Assembly: GCA_017395685.1 (NCBI GenBank)
Contig: JAFQOD010000051.1
Coordinates: forward strand, 1 to 64,000
Length of the DNA stretch: 64,000 nt
Source: Clostridia bacterium
GTDB lineage: Bacteria > Bacillota > Clostridia > Christensenellales > Aristaeellaceae
Reading direction: 5' to 3'
Shown here piece by piece: positions 44,216 to 53,326 of this stretch. The translations under genes were made by a program, and so were the position numbers. Every line of letters starts with the position of its first letter. Position 1 is the stretch's first letter. The notes under the pieces were generated by a model. The model searched no databases, was not told the DNA's origin, and saw only the letters and a program-made list of their open reading frames with translations.

Positions 44216-44481
44216 TACTTTTTTTCACCTGCCATAGGCAAAATACGCGATATCTTAATTCCCTTTTCCTGCATCATAGGAAAAGAATGCTGTAATTCTT
44301 GGAAAGAAACAAACTGCATTTCTTCATCGGGCCTTAATGCAGTGGATAGGGATGGATTTTCTTTTCCTTCTGCATTGATATCTGTAAGTATTCTCGTTAC
44401 TGCATTTAGAGCAGCGTTTAATTCCTCCTTATGGATATCCTCCAGCAATACCTGCTGCAAGAGAACAGAAAAATCATTCAT
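44215..44481 (-). CDS. GatC-like small subunit
   Basis: Short protein of 88 residues with the GatC outline: an N-terminal pair of helices (LEDIHKEELNAALNAVTRIL) and the C-terminal belt containing LRPDEE near residue 49 and a P-rich ISRILPM end. In GatCAB it wraps around GatA and GatB and stabilises them. Sequence is much diverged from housekeeping GatC. It overlaps the start of the GatA-like gene by one base, and is first in the operon behind TTGACA-17-TATCAT. Confidence 0.72.
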   Translation of the reverse strand: MNDFSVLLQQVLLEDIHKEELNAALNAVTRILTDINAEGKENPSLSTALRPDEEMQFVSFQELQHSFPMMQEKGIKISRILPMAGEKK

Positions 44482-44502
44482 TTGCTATTCACCTCTTTCT
44501 TC

Positions 44503-44531
44503 ATGATAAGCAATTAAGGAAAATATGTCAA
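44503..44531 (-). promoter_or_regulatory. promoter of degenerate gatCAB operon
   Basis: TTGACA (44526-44531), 17-bp spacer, TATCAT (44503-44508) on the minus strand, 22 bp before the gatC-like start, divergent from dgt. Confidence 0.7.
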
Positions 44532-44604
44532 TCCGCAATGAAAAAAAGGATTTATGCCCTGATATGTTGTATATAGCATCATCAGGAAAAGGAGGCGCTG
44601 ATCC

Positions 44605-45606
44605 ATGAACATTCGCGCAGAATTGGAAGCCCGGGAAAGACAATTTCTTTCGCCCTATGCAGTATGCAGTGCAGATACAAAGGGGCGGGAGTATCCCATT
44701 TCCGCTTGTGAAATGCGCACAGAATTCCAGCGGGATCGTGACAGGATTGTACACTGCAAAAGCTTCCGGCGCCTGAAATTCAAAACCCAGGTTTTTATTG
44801 CACCAGAGGGCGATCATTATCGCACCCGGCTTACCCATACACTGGAAGTCGCACAGGTGGCAAGAACGCTTGCCCGGGCTTTAAGGCTGAACGAGGATCT
44901 CGCCGAGGCCATTGCCATGGGACACGATCTTGGCCACACCCCCTTTGGCCATAGCGGCGAAAGGGCGCTTGATAAGTTGACGCAGGGCGGTTTCCGACAC
45001 AATGAGCAGAGCCTTCGAATGGTAGAAACCCTGGAAGGCGGCGAGGGGCTTAATCTCACCTGGGAAGTGCGGGATGGCATCCTGAACCATTCGGGGAAAC
45101 TGAAGCCTGCCACCTTGGAAGGGGCATGCGTCGCAAGAGCCGATAGAATTGCCTACATCAATCACGATATCGACGATGCCATCCGTGCCGGAGTGTTAAG
45201 AGAATTTGAAATTCCTCATGAATTACTGCGCATCTTGGGGGAGACTCACGGCCAGCGTATTGATACCATGATAGGCGATATTGTGAATATCAGCCGTGAT
45301 CAACCCTTCGTAAAAATGAGTCCTCGTATCCAGGACGCCTGCGACGAAATGAGGCGTTTCCTGTTTGAAAAAGTTTATCTGGATGAATGGCGCACCGGTG
45401 AAGAAAGACGCTGTGATCATGTAATTACCTCTCTTTTTGAGTATTTCAGTGAGCACCCCAGTGAAATGCCTCTGGAGTACGTACAGATTTCTTATCGTGA
45501 TGGAACGGAACGGGCTGTAACCGATTATCTTGCCTGCATGACCGATCGATATGCTTTACGCACCTATCAGCAAATTTTCGTTCCATCTTCCTATCCTGTG
45601 ATTTAA
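44605..45606 (+). CDS. dgt: deoxyguanosinetriphosphate triphosphohydrolase-like protein
   Basis: HD-domain dNTP triphosphohydrolase of 333 residues, splitting dGTP or other dNTPs to the nucleoside and triphosphate. The substrate-side motif FRRLKFKTQVF is near residue 53, the metal motifs are RLTHTLEVAQ near residue 74 and MGHDLGHTPFGHSGE near residue 110, and RADRIAYINHDIDDA near residue 178. Full length for the shorter Bacillota branch. AAAGGAGG precedes the ATG. It lies 77 nt before dnaG, its common neighbour in Clostridia, linking it with replication. Confidence 0.93.
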   Translation: MNIRAELEARERQFLSPYAVCSADTKGREYPISACEMRTEFQRDRDRIVHCKSFRRLKFKTQVFIAPEGDHYRTRLTHTLEVAQVARTLARALRLNEDLAEAIAMGHDLGHTPFGHSGERALDKLTQGGFRHNEQSLRMVETLEGGEGLNLTWEVRDGILNHSGKLKPATLEGACVARADRIAYINHDIDDAIRAGVLREFEIPHELLRILGETHGQRIDTMIGDIVNISRDQPFVKMSPRIQDACDEMRRFLFEKVYLDEWRTGEERRCDHVITSLFEYFSEHPSEMPLEYVQISYRDGTERAVTDYLACMTDRYALRTYQQIFVPSSYPVI

Positions 45607-45683
45607 GAGCAGGAAAATTCTGATTTTTTGCAGGAAATTGTCCTTTTATCTCGAATTGAACACGTGCGAAAGGAGAGGAGGAA

Positions 45684-47438
45684 ATGGCAGGGAGAATCCC
45701 ATCTGCCTGGATGGATGAACTGTATGCCCGGACCGATATTGTTTCTGTCGTTTCCAATTACGTTTCGCTGAAAAAGGATGGCAGGCGTTATTGGGGCCTG
45801 TGTCCATTTCATAACGAAAAAACCGCTTCCTTTTCTGTAAATGCAGATCTGAATCTGTATCATTGCTTCGGCTGCAAGGCCGGGGGCACTGTGGTTCAGT
45901 TTGTGATGGAGATGGAAAGGCTTCCTTTCATTGACGCAGTAAAATTCCTGGCGGAACGCGCCCACCTTCCGCTTCCTGAATTGCAGGAAGATCCGGACTA
46001 TGAAAGAAAGCGCAGCCAGCGAGAAAGGCTCTGGAATGCAAATCGAGATGCCGCGCGCTTCTACCATGATAAACTTTGGCAGCCTGAAGGGAAAGCAGTG
46101 CTGGATTATCTTCACAAGCGCGGCCTGGATGACGGAATCATCCGCAAATTTGGTCTTGGCGCATCTGTAGATCGCTGGGATGATCTGACAAAGTATTTGC
46201 TCGGGAAGGGATACACGCAGGATGAATTGGGCCAAGCAGGTCTATCCGTTATAAAAGGTGATCATGCCTTTGATATGTTCCGCAATCGGGCTATGTTTCC
46301 CATAATTGACCAACATGGAAATGTGCTGGGCTTTGGCGGAAGGGCAATGGGCGATGCGAAACCCAAGTATCTGAATACATCGGATACACCTGTTTTTAAT
46401 AAGCGCAAAGGCGTGTATGCTATCAATCTGCTGCGAAAGATCCGTGATTTAAAGCGAATCCTGCTGGTAGAAGGATATATGGATGTCGTCGCAATTACGC
46501 AGGCGGGAGTGGCCGGTGCTGTCGCTACGCTCGGCACTGCACTGACCAATGAACAGGCCCGTCTTCTCAAGCGTTATGCACCGGAAATCTGGCTTGCCTA
46601 TGATGGGGATGAAGCTGGACAACATGCAATTGAAAGGGCATTGGATATTTTCGAAACAGAGAATGTTCCGGCCAAAGTACTTTATTTTCCAGACAAGCTG
46701 GATCCTGATGAATTCATTCGTCAGCGTGGTCTACAGGCGTTTACGAGTATGAAGCCCATGTCTGCCATTGCCTATAAAATGCAAAGGCTTCGTCTTCAGC
46801 ATGATCTTGAAAACCAGGATGGGCGCACTGAATATGCAAAGGCATGCGCTGAAATCCTGAAAAAAGTAAAAGAGCCAGTAGAATTGGAAAATTATCTGGA
46901 ACTTTTACATGTTCAAACCGGTTTTTCAAAGGATGTATTGTTGGCCCAGATCGGCGTTTCCGCTCAGGAGATGGGGCAGAATAATCCGACGCAAAAAAGG
47001 GAACAATTTTTTGTAAAGCGGATGCGTCAGCCCGAGGGATACCGAACGGAACAAACTTTGCTGGCGCTGCTTGCGACTATGAAATTACCAGCGGGAATGG
47101 TCAAAGAAGAAGATTTTTCCGATGAGCTTCTTCAGGAAATTGCCGGAAAGCTTTTGACCGGGACACCGCCGACCGAAATCATTGCTCAGGCTGAAAATGA
47201 AATGCTGCGCCAGGCTGCTGGGGAGGCATTTAACATGCTGGATGAAGCCCAGCGGGAAAATGCTGCTGCCGTTGCAGAGGATTGCCTGAGAAATTTGCAA
47301 ATTTTTCGACTGCAGCAAGAAATCAACGCCGTTACCCAAATGATGCGTGATGCCCAGACGCCGGAAAAACGGGCAGATGCATTAAAGGAGATTTCGGCGC
47401 TTTCCAAAGAATTGGCTCGTTTAAAGCAGGGACGCTGA
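45684..47438 (+). CDS. dnaG: DNA primase
   Basis: Synthesises RNA primers at the replication fork. The 584-residue protein has the N-terminal CHC2 zinc finger (Cys40, His43, Cys61, Cys64), the RNA-polymerase domain with the TOPRIM part [13 protein letters not shown] near residue 260 and [13 protein letters not shown] near residue 308, and a C-terminal DnaB-interaction region. Full length. The ribosome site is AAAGGAGAGGAGG. It is followed by rpoD after 22 nt: the macromolecular synthesis operon arrangement. Confidence 0.96.
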   Translation: MAGRIPSAWMDELYARTDIVSVVSNYVSLKKDGRRYWGLCPFHNEKTASFSVNADLNLYHCFGCKAGGTVVQFVMEMERLPFIDAVKFLAERAHLPLPELQEDPDYERKRSQRERLWNANRDAARFYHDKLWQPEGKAVLDYLHKRGLDDGIIRKFGLGASVDRWDDLTKYLLGKGYTQDELGQAGLSVIKGDHAFDMFRNRAMFPIIDQHGNVLGFGGRAMGDAKPKYLNTSDTPVFNKRKGVYAINLLRKIRDLKRILLVEGYMDVVAITQAGVAGAVATLGTALTNEQARLLKRYAPEIWLAYDGDEAGQHAIERALDIFETENVPAKVLYFPDKLDPDEFIRQRGLQAFTSMKPMSAIAYKMQRLRLQHDLENQDGRTEYAKACAEILKKVKEPVELENYLELLHVQTGFSKDVLLAQIGVSAQEMGQNNPTQKREQFFVKRMRQPEGYRTEQTLLALLATMKLPAGMVKEEDFSDELLQEIAGKLLTGTPPTEIIAQAENEMLRQAAGEAFNMLDEAQRENAAAVAEDCLRNLQIFRLQQEINAVTQMMRDAQTPEKRADALKEISALSKELARLKQGR

Positions 47439-47460
47439 GGGTAAGAGAGGAGTGGAGCCA

Positions 47461-48540
47461 TTGAGCACAAACATTGACGCCAAGCAGGCAAAGCTGAATG
47501 AACTTTACGAACTGGGGAAAAGCAAAGGGGTATTGACTTATGATGAAATCATCTCCAAGCTTTCTTCCTATGAAATTGATCCTGAACAATTTGACAATAT
47601 CCTGGAAACATTTGAAGCCATGGGCGTCACTGTAACCAGGGATGCCGAAAGCATTCCTGCCCAACCGGAACCGCTGCCTGAAGATCTGGATTTATCTATG
47701 CCCGAAGGGATCAGCATCGATGATCCAGTACGCATGTATCTGAAGGAAATCGGCCGGGTGCCTCTTCTTACGGCTGATGAAGAAATTGAAATTGCCCAGC
47801 GAATGGAACAGGGCGACGAAGAAGCAAAGAAAAAGCTGGCAGAAGCCAATCTGCGCCTTGTGGTTTCCATCGCCAAGCGCTATGTGGGCCGCGGCATGCT
47901 GTTCTTGGATCTGATTCAAGAAGGCAATCTGGGCCTGATCAAAGCCGTTGAAAAGTTTGATTACCGCAAGGGCTATAAATTCTCCACTTATGCGACCTGG
48001 TGGATTCGTCAGGCAATAACCCGTGCCATTGCCGATCAGGCCCGTACCATCCGCATCCCTGTTCATATGGTGGAAACGATCAATAAGCTGATCCGTGTTT
48101 CCCGCCAGTTGCTACAGGAATATGGCCGTGAGCCCAGCCCCGATGAAATTGCCAAGGCTATGGGAATCAGCGAAGGTAAAGTGCGTGAAATTATCAAGAT
48201 TGCACAGGAGCCCGTCTCCCTTGAAACTCCCATCGGTGAAGAAGAGGACAGCCATCTTGGCGACTTCATCGAAGATGACAATGCCCCCGCCCCTGCTGAA
48301 GCCGCGTCCCACGCCCTGATGAAAGAACAGCTTTGGGATGTGCTGGATACCCTGACTCCTCGTGAAGAAAAGGTTCTGCGGCTGCGTTTCGGCCTTGATG
48401 ACGGCCATCAGCGCACCCTGGAAGAAGTGGGCAAGGAATTCAAGGTTACCCGTGAGCGCATCCGCCAGATCGAGGCCAAGGCACTGCGCAAGCTTCGCCA
48501 TCCCAGCCGCAGCAAGAAGCTGAAGGATTATCTGGATTAA
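47461..48540 (+). CDS. rpoD: primary sigma factor RpoD/SigA
   Basis: Housekeeping sigma-70 factor of about 359 residues. A short region 1.1 ([21 protein letters not shown]) leads to regions 1.2-2 with [17 protein letters not shown] and the -10 recognition helix [18 protein letters not shown], region 3, and region 4 with [20 protein letters not shown] for -35 recognition. I choose TTG at 47461 because GAGAGGAG lies 9 nt upstream; the in-frame GTG at 47452 overlaps that site. The many TTGACA/TATAAT promoters in this window match its expected specificity. Confidence 0.96.
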   Translation: MSTNIDAKQAKLNELYELGKSKGVLTYDEIISKLSSYEIDPEQFDNILETFEAMGVTVTRDAESIPAQPEPLPEDLDLSMPEGISIDDPVRMYLKEIGRVPLLTADEEIEIAQRMEQGDEEAKKKLAEANLRLVVSIAKRYVGRGMLFLDLIQEGNLGLIKAVEKFDYRKGYKFSTYATWWIRQAITRAIADQARTIRIPVHMVETINKLIRVSRQLLQEYGREPSPDEIAKAMGISEGKVREIIKIAQEPVSLETPIGEEEDSHLGDFIEDDNAPAPAEAASHALMKEQLWDVLDTLTPREEKVLRLRFGLDDGHQRTLEEVGKEFKVTRERIRQIEAKALRKLRHPSRSKKLKDYLD

Positions 48541-49200
48541 ATGAATATTCCCTCCCTGGATGATCGTTTATCCCGGGCTGCCGCCCTCTTTCCCGCCTGT
48601 GAATACGGGGCCGATATCGGCGCCGATCACGGGCGGTTATCATGTGTCCTGTTGGCCAGGGGCATCTGTGAAAGAATGTGTGTAGCTGATATCAGCGCGG
48701 AATCATTGGAAAAAGCAAGAAAATTACTGACAGACTGGAATCTGCTGTCCCGCGCAGATGTTTCCGTTGGCGATGGCTTGCATGCCATGCCGCATCCTGC
48801 CAATGCAATTGCAATTCTCGGCATGGGTGGACATACAATCTGCGATATATTGGAAAGCGGAAAACATTTGCTCAATGGTGCGTCCCTGATTCTTTCTGCC
48901 CATACCCAGATTCATCTGCTAAGAAAGAAACTGATGGATGTCAATTATCGAATTGATTGCGAAGAAATCGCATATGCTGCCGGCAGATTTTATGTGGTGC
49001 TTCGGGCGATTCCCGGGGGAGAAATCCTGGATGAGAAAAAATGTTTTCTTGGGCCCAGGCTGATGGAAACGCGCTGCCAGCATTATAGCCAATATCTTGA
49101 TTGGCGGATTGAGTATACCAAAAAAGAACGCACAATAGAAGGTGCAAAGCGCCTTGACTGGCTGAAGGAGGAGAAGAATCGTGTCTGTAACGGTACATGA
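48541..49200 (+). CDS. trmK: tRNA (adenine(22)-N1)-methyltransferase TrmK
   Basis: SAM-dependent enzyme of 219 residues that makes m1A22 in some tRNAs. It starts with DDRLSRAAALFPACEYGADIGADHG, the TrmK-type SAM motif, and carries ILGMGGHTICDIL near residue 97. The start directly follows the rpoD stop with no gap, and its end overlaps the next gene by 20 nt. The gene order rpoD-trmK-nif3-like is typical of Bacillota. Confidence 0.92.
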   Translation: MNIPSLDDRLSRAAALFPACEYGADIGADHGRLSCVLLARGICERMCVADISAESLEKARKLLTDWNLLSRADVSVGDGLHAMPHPANAIAILGMGGHTICDILESGKHLLNGASLILSAHTQIHLLRKKLMDVNYRIDCEEIAYAAGRFYVVLRAIPGGEILDEKKCFLGPRLMETRCQHYSQYLDWRIEYTKKERTIEGAKRLDWLKEEKNRVCNGT

Positions 49201-49951
49201 CATTTATCAAATGATTCAGGAAATTGCCCCCTTCGAAACTGCGGAGGCTTTTGATAACGTCGGGCTGATTATCGGCAGGGGAGACCGTGAGGTAAACCGC
49301 ATCCTGATTGCCCTTGATGTAACAATGGATGTTGTGAAGGAAGCGATTTCTCTTGGCGCAGAATTGATTATATCCCATCATCCCTTGCTTTTCAGGGCCA
49401 GAAAGAATCTAGTGGAAGAAGATCCGGAAGGGCAAATTCTGTGCGAGATGGTGCGGCATCATCTGTGTTTGATCAGCGCGCATACCAATCTTGACCGCAC
49501 CGCTATGAGTGGCAGTGCCTGTTGTGCCAGGATGCTGGGACTCGAAAACCTGCGTCAGGAAGGGGATTTTCTGTTCCTTGGCGATTTTGAAAAAGCAATA
49601 ACAGGAACTGAACTTAAGAAGCTGATCTCCAATGTGCTTGGTATAGAGGCCCGCCTTTACGGGAATGAAGAAATGGTGATTTCTACTCTGGCAATTGCCG
49701 GTGGCGCTTATGATGAGGGCTGGCATTCTGCGCAGTTATCCGGCGCACAGGCACTCCTCACTGGTGAGGTACGTCACCATAATGCCCTTTCTGCTTCTAT
49801 GAGTGGTTTTCTGCTATATGACGGCGGGCATTATGCCACAGAAGCCCCCCTTGTGTCAAATCTGGCAAGCTATTTACAAAATCGTCTGGATGATGTAAAA
49901 TATAATGTACGGGTTTATCCGTCTCAGTGCACGCCTTTTCCTGGCGTTTAA
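49181..49951 (+). CDS. Nif3-like dinuclear metal centre protein
   Basis: Protein of 256 residues of the Nif3/YqfO family, a hexameric ring with a dinuclear metal site. Metal ligand motifs: ISHHPLLF near residue 65, HTNLDR near residue 104 and GGHYATE near residue 216. The GTG start follows AAGGAGGAG and overlaps trmK. It lacks the PII-like insertion present in some Bacillota members (about 370 residues). Often named GTP cyclohydrolase I type 2, but a specific activity is not established. Confidence 0.9.
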   Translation: MSVTVHDIYQMIQEIAPFETAEAFDNVGLIIGRGDREVNRILIALDVTMDVVKEAISLGAELIISHHPLLFRARKNLVEEDPEGQILCEMVRHHLCLISAHTNLDRTAMSGSACCARMLGLENLRQEGDFLFLGDFEKAITGTELKKLISNVLGIEARLYGNEEMVISTLAIAGGAYDEGWHSAQLSGAQALLTGEVRHHNALSASMSGFLLYDGGHYATEAPLVSNLASYLQNRLDDVKYNVRVYPSQCTPFPGV

Positions 49952-49969
49952 ATAAAGGAGGTCTCTATC

Positions 49970-50674
49970 ATGGATCAATTGCACCTTTTATGGGAATATC
50001 AGCTGGCTGATGTGGAAGCCGATAAGATGGAAGCATCCATCAAGCGTTCTCCCACCCGGCAAAAGCTTGTAAAATATCGGGATTATCTGCTGGAACAGCA
50101 AAATGTGATGAAGCGGATCGAAGGGGAAGTATATACCATGGCGGATCGCCTGGAAGCCCTGAAGGATGCCATCAAAATGACAGAAGAACAGCTGCGCTCC
50201 CTCCAGAACAAGCTGGAAAGTGATGCACCCAGCACCAGCGAAGGAATGCAGCAGTATATTTCCGACGCCAAGCGTTTTATGAATAATATTAACGCTTACG
50301 AACAGGAAATCAAGCGCATCCGCAAGGATGCCAGCGACCGCGAACGTCAGCAGCATGATGTAAAGGTTCGCGCTGCCAAGGCCAAATCTGAATTCGATAA
50401 GCTGAAGGTGGCTTACGATACGGAATATAAGGAAAAGAGCAAGGAACTGGAGGCGCTGAAAGCAGTAGCTGCTGAAAAGGCGAAACCAGTGGCGCCTGAG
50501 TTTATGGAGCGATATAAGACCATTAAGCAGCATAGCGTGCCTCCGCTGGCCCGTCTCTTTGGAGATCAGTGCGGTGGATGTAATATGTCGCTGCCCTCCG
50601 CCATTTCCCGCAGGATCAAGGCAGGAGAATTGGTAGAATGCGAAACCTGCGGACGGCTGCTGATCATCATCTGA
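49970..50674 (+). CDS. C4-type zinc-ribbon coiled-coil protein
   Basis: The 234-residue protein is a long antiparallel coiled coil (about 10-175) capped by a C-terminal zinc ribbon with CGGCNM near residue 203 and CETCGR near residue 225. The family (DUF164/zf-RING_7) is widespread in Bacillota next to nif3 and rnpB; function is unknown, and a nucleic-acid role has been suggested. AAAGGAGG precedes the ATG. Last protein gene of the rpoD run. Confidence 0.85.
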   Translation: MDQLHLLWEYQLADVEADKMEASIKRSPTRQKLVKYRDYLLEQQNVMKRIEGEVYTMADRLEALKDAIKMTEEQLRSLQNKLESDAPSTSEGMQQYISDAKRFMNNINAYEQEIKRIRKDASDRERQQHDVKVRAAKAKSEFDKLKVAYDTEYKEKSKELEALKAVAAEKAKPVAPEFMERYKTIKQHSVPPLARLFGDQCGGCNMSLPSAISRRIKAGELVECETCGRLLIII

Positions 50675-50699
50675 TGATTTGATCCTCCGCATAATGGCT

Positions 50700-50896
50700 T
50701 CAAATATTTGTAGGTGAAAGGGGATATGTTTTATGTCTAAAAAAATAGAATCGGTGGTAATCCTGGAATAATTCCATATCCCGGGCGCAGATGACGGTCA
50801 TGTGGCCGCTTGTTTGCAATGCCCTTTCCTGTAACCTGACGTGCATTTGATGGAAAGCCCATGAATCGGCCGTAAGGCTGCTTTGTGGGCTTTTTT
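50700..50896 (+). ncRNA. structured small RNA candidate
   Basis: The stretch between the zinc-ribbon gene and rsgA has no convincing frame but folds well. AGGT-GAAAGGG (50712-50722) can pair with CCCTTTC-ACCT (50822-50837, with a 5-nt bulge), GGATATG (50722-50728) with CATATCC (50775-50781), and the 3' end is a strong intrinsic terminator. A long rod with an internal bubble would fit 6S RNA, but I cannot confirm the class. It could instead be a long 3' UTR of the upstream operon. Confidence 0.4.
50854..50896 (+). terminator. terminator upstream of rsgA
   Basis: AAAGCCCA pairs with TGGGCTTT; an inner stem CGGCC / GGCTG carries a GTAA tetraloop; T6 follows. Confidence 0.8.
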
Positions 50897-50943
50897 CTTT
50901 GTTCACAGGGTGAAGCTATTCAAATTATCAGGAGGAATTAACA

Positions 50944-51957
50944 TTGGGTGAATCTTTATCTGCACGCGTTATCGCTGTTCATCGTGAGCGATTTGCACTT
51001 CAATCTGATATCCATGGAGAATTCTATGCCCAGTTGAAATCTTCTGTCTTCTATCAGGAGAGTGATGAATTTTTTCCAACTGCAGGCGATCTGGTGGAAT
51101 ATTTGTACAATCCATGTGGCGATAGCCTGATCACACACACGCTTCCTAGAAAAAGCTACTTTGCCCGCTATGATGCGTTTTCCGCGCGCAAGGAACAAGC
51201 CGTTGCTGCAAACTTTGATATGGTCTTTTTGCTCACATCGGCAAATCATGATTTTAATCCGAAGCGGCTGCACAGATATCTTACCGTGGCACGCTCCAGC
51301 CATTCTGCCTATGCTATTATCATTACCAAAGCAGACCTGGCAGAAAACATCGATTATTACATCGATAAAGCGCAAGAAGCCTCAGGGGAAAATTGTCCCA
51401 TATACGCAATCAGCACGGTTACGGGGCAGGGGCTTGACATTATTCGTAATTACATATTGCCTGAAAGAGTAATTGTTTTCTTGGGATCCTCGGGCGTCGG
51501 CAAATCGACGCTTGTAAATGCCTTGGCTGGAAAAAATATCATGGATGTAAATGGTATTCGGGAAGATGACAGCAAAGGACGTCACACTACAACCCATCGG
51601 CAAATGGTTACTTTGGATAATGGCGCCATGATCCTGGATACCCCCGGTATGCGGGAGCTGGGGCTGATTGATGCAGAAGACGGCTTAAAAGAAACTTTTT
51701 CAGATGTTGAAAGCTTGGCAAGAGAATGCCGTTTTGTAAATTGTAAACATCAGAATGAACCCGGCTGCGCTATCCGAGCTGCTCTGCAATCGGGTGCTTT
51801 ATCACATTCGAGAATGGATGAGTATCTGATGCTCCAAAAAGAAGCGATGCGGCATACCCCTCAAGGAAGAGAGGAACGGAATAAACGGCAAAAAGCCATT
51901 TCAAAATTCTCACGCCAGTTTAAGGGGGGAAAGGGAAAAGACGAACGGGGATTTTAA
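50944..51957 (+). CDS. rsgA: ribosome small subunit-dependent GTPase RsgA
   Basis: Circularly permuted GTPase of 337 residues that checks late 30S assembly. The N-terminal OB fold is followed by the G domain in permuted order: ITKADL (G4) near residue 120, then GSSGVGKSTLVNAL (G1) near residue 180 and DTPGMRELG (G3) near residue 232. A C-terminal zinc domain has the C-x5-C-x(1)-H-x(6)-C pattern near residues 257-272. It begins with TTG, 8 nt after CAGGAGG. It stands between two RNA genes. In the Bacillota order it is usually near prpC/prkC, which are absent here. Confidence 0.93.
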   Translation: MGESLSARVIAVHRERFALQSDIHGEFYAQLKSSVFYQESDEFFPTAGDLVEYLYNPCGDSLITHTLPRKSYFARYDAFSARKEQAVAANFDMVFLLTSANHDFNPKRLHRYLTVARSSHSAYAIIITKADLAENIDYYIDKAQEASGENCPIYAISTVTGQGLDIIRNYILPERVIVFLGSSGVGKSTLVNALAGKNIMDVNGIREDDSKGRHTTTHRQMVTLDNGAMILDTPGMRELGLIDAEDGLKETFSDVESLARECRFVNCKHQNEPGCAIRAALQSGALSHSRMDEYLMLQKEAMRHTPQGREERNKRQKAISKFSRQFKGGKGKDERGF

Positions 51958-51966
51958 TTTTCTGGG

Positions 51967-51995
51967 TTGACGAAAATAGGGGAAAAGGGTATAAT
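51967..51995 (+). promoter_or_regulatory. promoter of rnpB
   Basis: TTGACG (51967-51972), 17-bp spacer, TATAAT (51990-51995), ending about 12 bp before the RNA's 5' end. Confidence 0.8.
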
Positions 51996-52007
51996 ACCCC
52001 TCGTGAT

Positions 52008-52336
<329 letters not shown>

Positions 52337-52349
52337 TTTTCACAAATTT

Positions 52350-52385
52350 TCAAAAGAAAACAGGGAGGCCGATTGGCTTCCCTGT
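52350..52385 (-). terminator. lexA terminator
   Basis: ACAGGGAAGCC / GGCCTCCCTGT hairpin on the minus strand with TTTTCTTTTG behind it. Confidence 0.8.
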
Positions 52386-52400
52386 ATTTCTTTCAAATAA

Positions 52401-53036
52401 TCAGATTCTTCCTTTGATGGTATTGGGATTGGAATAGGAACGATACACCGCCGTTACTTTTCCGAGAATGGTCACTGCCCGAGCATAGAATGGACGCATA
52501 CGAGGATTTTCCGGCTGCAGACGAATGCGGTCAGGCTCCTTAAAATAACGTTTGCAGGTTGCCTCATCATCGATCATGGCGATTACGATATCACCATTCT
52601 GGGCAGTTTGCTGGCGCTTGACAACAACAAAATCACCGTGCATGATACCAGCAGAGATCATACTTTCGCCGCGGATCTCCAGCACAAAATGATCACCGCT
52701 GCCGCCGATGATGCTATCCGGCAATTGAATGAAGCCTTCAGCATTTTCTTCAGCCAGAATTGGAACGCCAGCCGCAACCTTGCCAAGCAAAGGCAGTTTT
52801 ACCATCTGCGGCTTATCCTCACGGGTAACATCAATAGTGCGCGGCTTCATGGCTTCGCGATGCAATAATCCTTTTTTTTCGAGCCGGTTGAGATGGCCGT
52901 GGACGGTGGAGGTGGATTTAAGCTCCACAGCCTGGCCAATTTCGCGCACAGAGGGCGGATACCCATTGACTTCAATGAAATTTTCGATATAATCAAGTAT
53001 GCGTTGTTGAGTATCCCCGTTGGGCCGCCTCGGCAT
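52401..53036 (-). CDS. lexA: SOS repressor LexA
   Basis: Represses DNA-damage genes and cuts itself when RecA filaments form. The 211-residue protein has the N-terminal winged helix with PPSVREIGQAVELKSTSTVH, a cleavage site Ala-Gly in KVAAGVPILAEE, and the catalytic Ser in GESMISAGI and Lys in VVVKRQQ. I place the start at the ATG at 53036; an ATG 12 nt earlier overlaps the ribosome site. A palindrome within its own promoter suggests self-regulation. Confidence 0.95.
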   Translation of the reverse strand: MPRRPNGDTQQRILDYIENFIEVNGYPPSVREIGQAVELKSTSTVHGHLNRLEKKGLLHREAMKPRTIDVTREDKPQMVKLPLLGKVAAGVPILAEENAEGFIQLPDSIIGGSGDHFVLEIRGESMISAGIMHGDFVVVKRQQTAQNGDIVIAMIDDEATCKRYFKEPDRIRLQPENPRMRPFYARAVTILGKVTAVYRSYSNPNTIKGRI

Positions 53037-53069
53037 TTCGCACACCATCCTTTTCTCAGTCTTTAGTTC

Positions 53070-53122
53070 ATTATAACAGGCAAACGTGTGTTTGGCAAGA
53101 GGAAAATGGAAACAAACGTTTG
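53070..53122 (-). promoter_or_regulatory. lexA promoter with putative operator in the spacer
   Basis: On the minus strand TTGCCA (53093-53098) and TATAAT (53070-53075) are 17 bp apart. The palindrome CAAAC-GTGT-GTTTG (53081-53094) fills the spacer and has the 5-4-5 layout of the Bacillota LexA box (CGAAC-N4-GTTCG) with the G/C pair changed to A/T. A second palindrome CAAACGTTTG (53113-53122) lies before the divergent small gene. Confidence 0.5.
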
Positions 53123-53140
53123 AAAATGGGGGAGATTAAC

Positions 53141-53326
53141 ATGGATAAATGCGTTTTGTATGATCGTTTTTGCATCGAATGCGGCGAATGCGATCGCTGT
53201 GATCTGGATCCTTCAAAAATCTGCGATAATTGCATGCAATGCGTAAAAGGAAACGATGATTATCGCGGCATTCTGATTGATGAAATCGAGAATCCAGAGG
53301 ATTCCAAAGGGAATCATCTGCATTAA
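53141..53326 (+). CDS. small cysteine-rich, metal-binding-type protein
   Basis: The 61-residue protein has seven cysteines within its first 35 residues in repeated C-x2-C pairs (CIECGECDRCDL, CDNCMQC), a pattern typical of zinc or iron-sulfur binding. The C-terminus is acidic. The ATG at 53141 follows GGGGGAGA. Similar short proteins are found next to lexA in other Clostridia, but I know no assigned function. It diverges from lexA and shares its upstream region, so LexA could control it. Confidence 0.7.
   Translation: MDKCVLYDRFCIECGECDRCDLDPSKICDNCMQCVKGNDDYRGILIDEIENPEDSKGNHLH

Noticed and set aside
50700-50906. A 68-codon minus-strand frame upstream of rsgA
   Set aside because: It has no ribosome site and overlaps the plus-strand RNA candidate and its terminator; composition is shadow-like.
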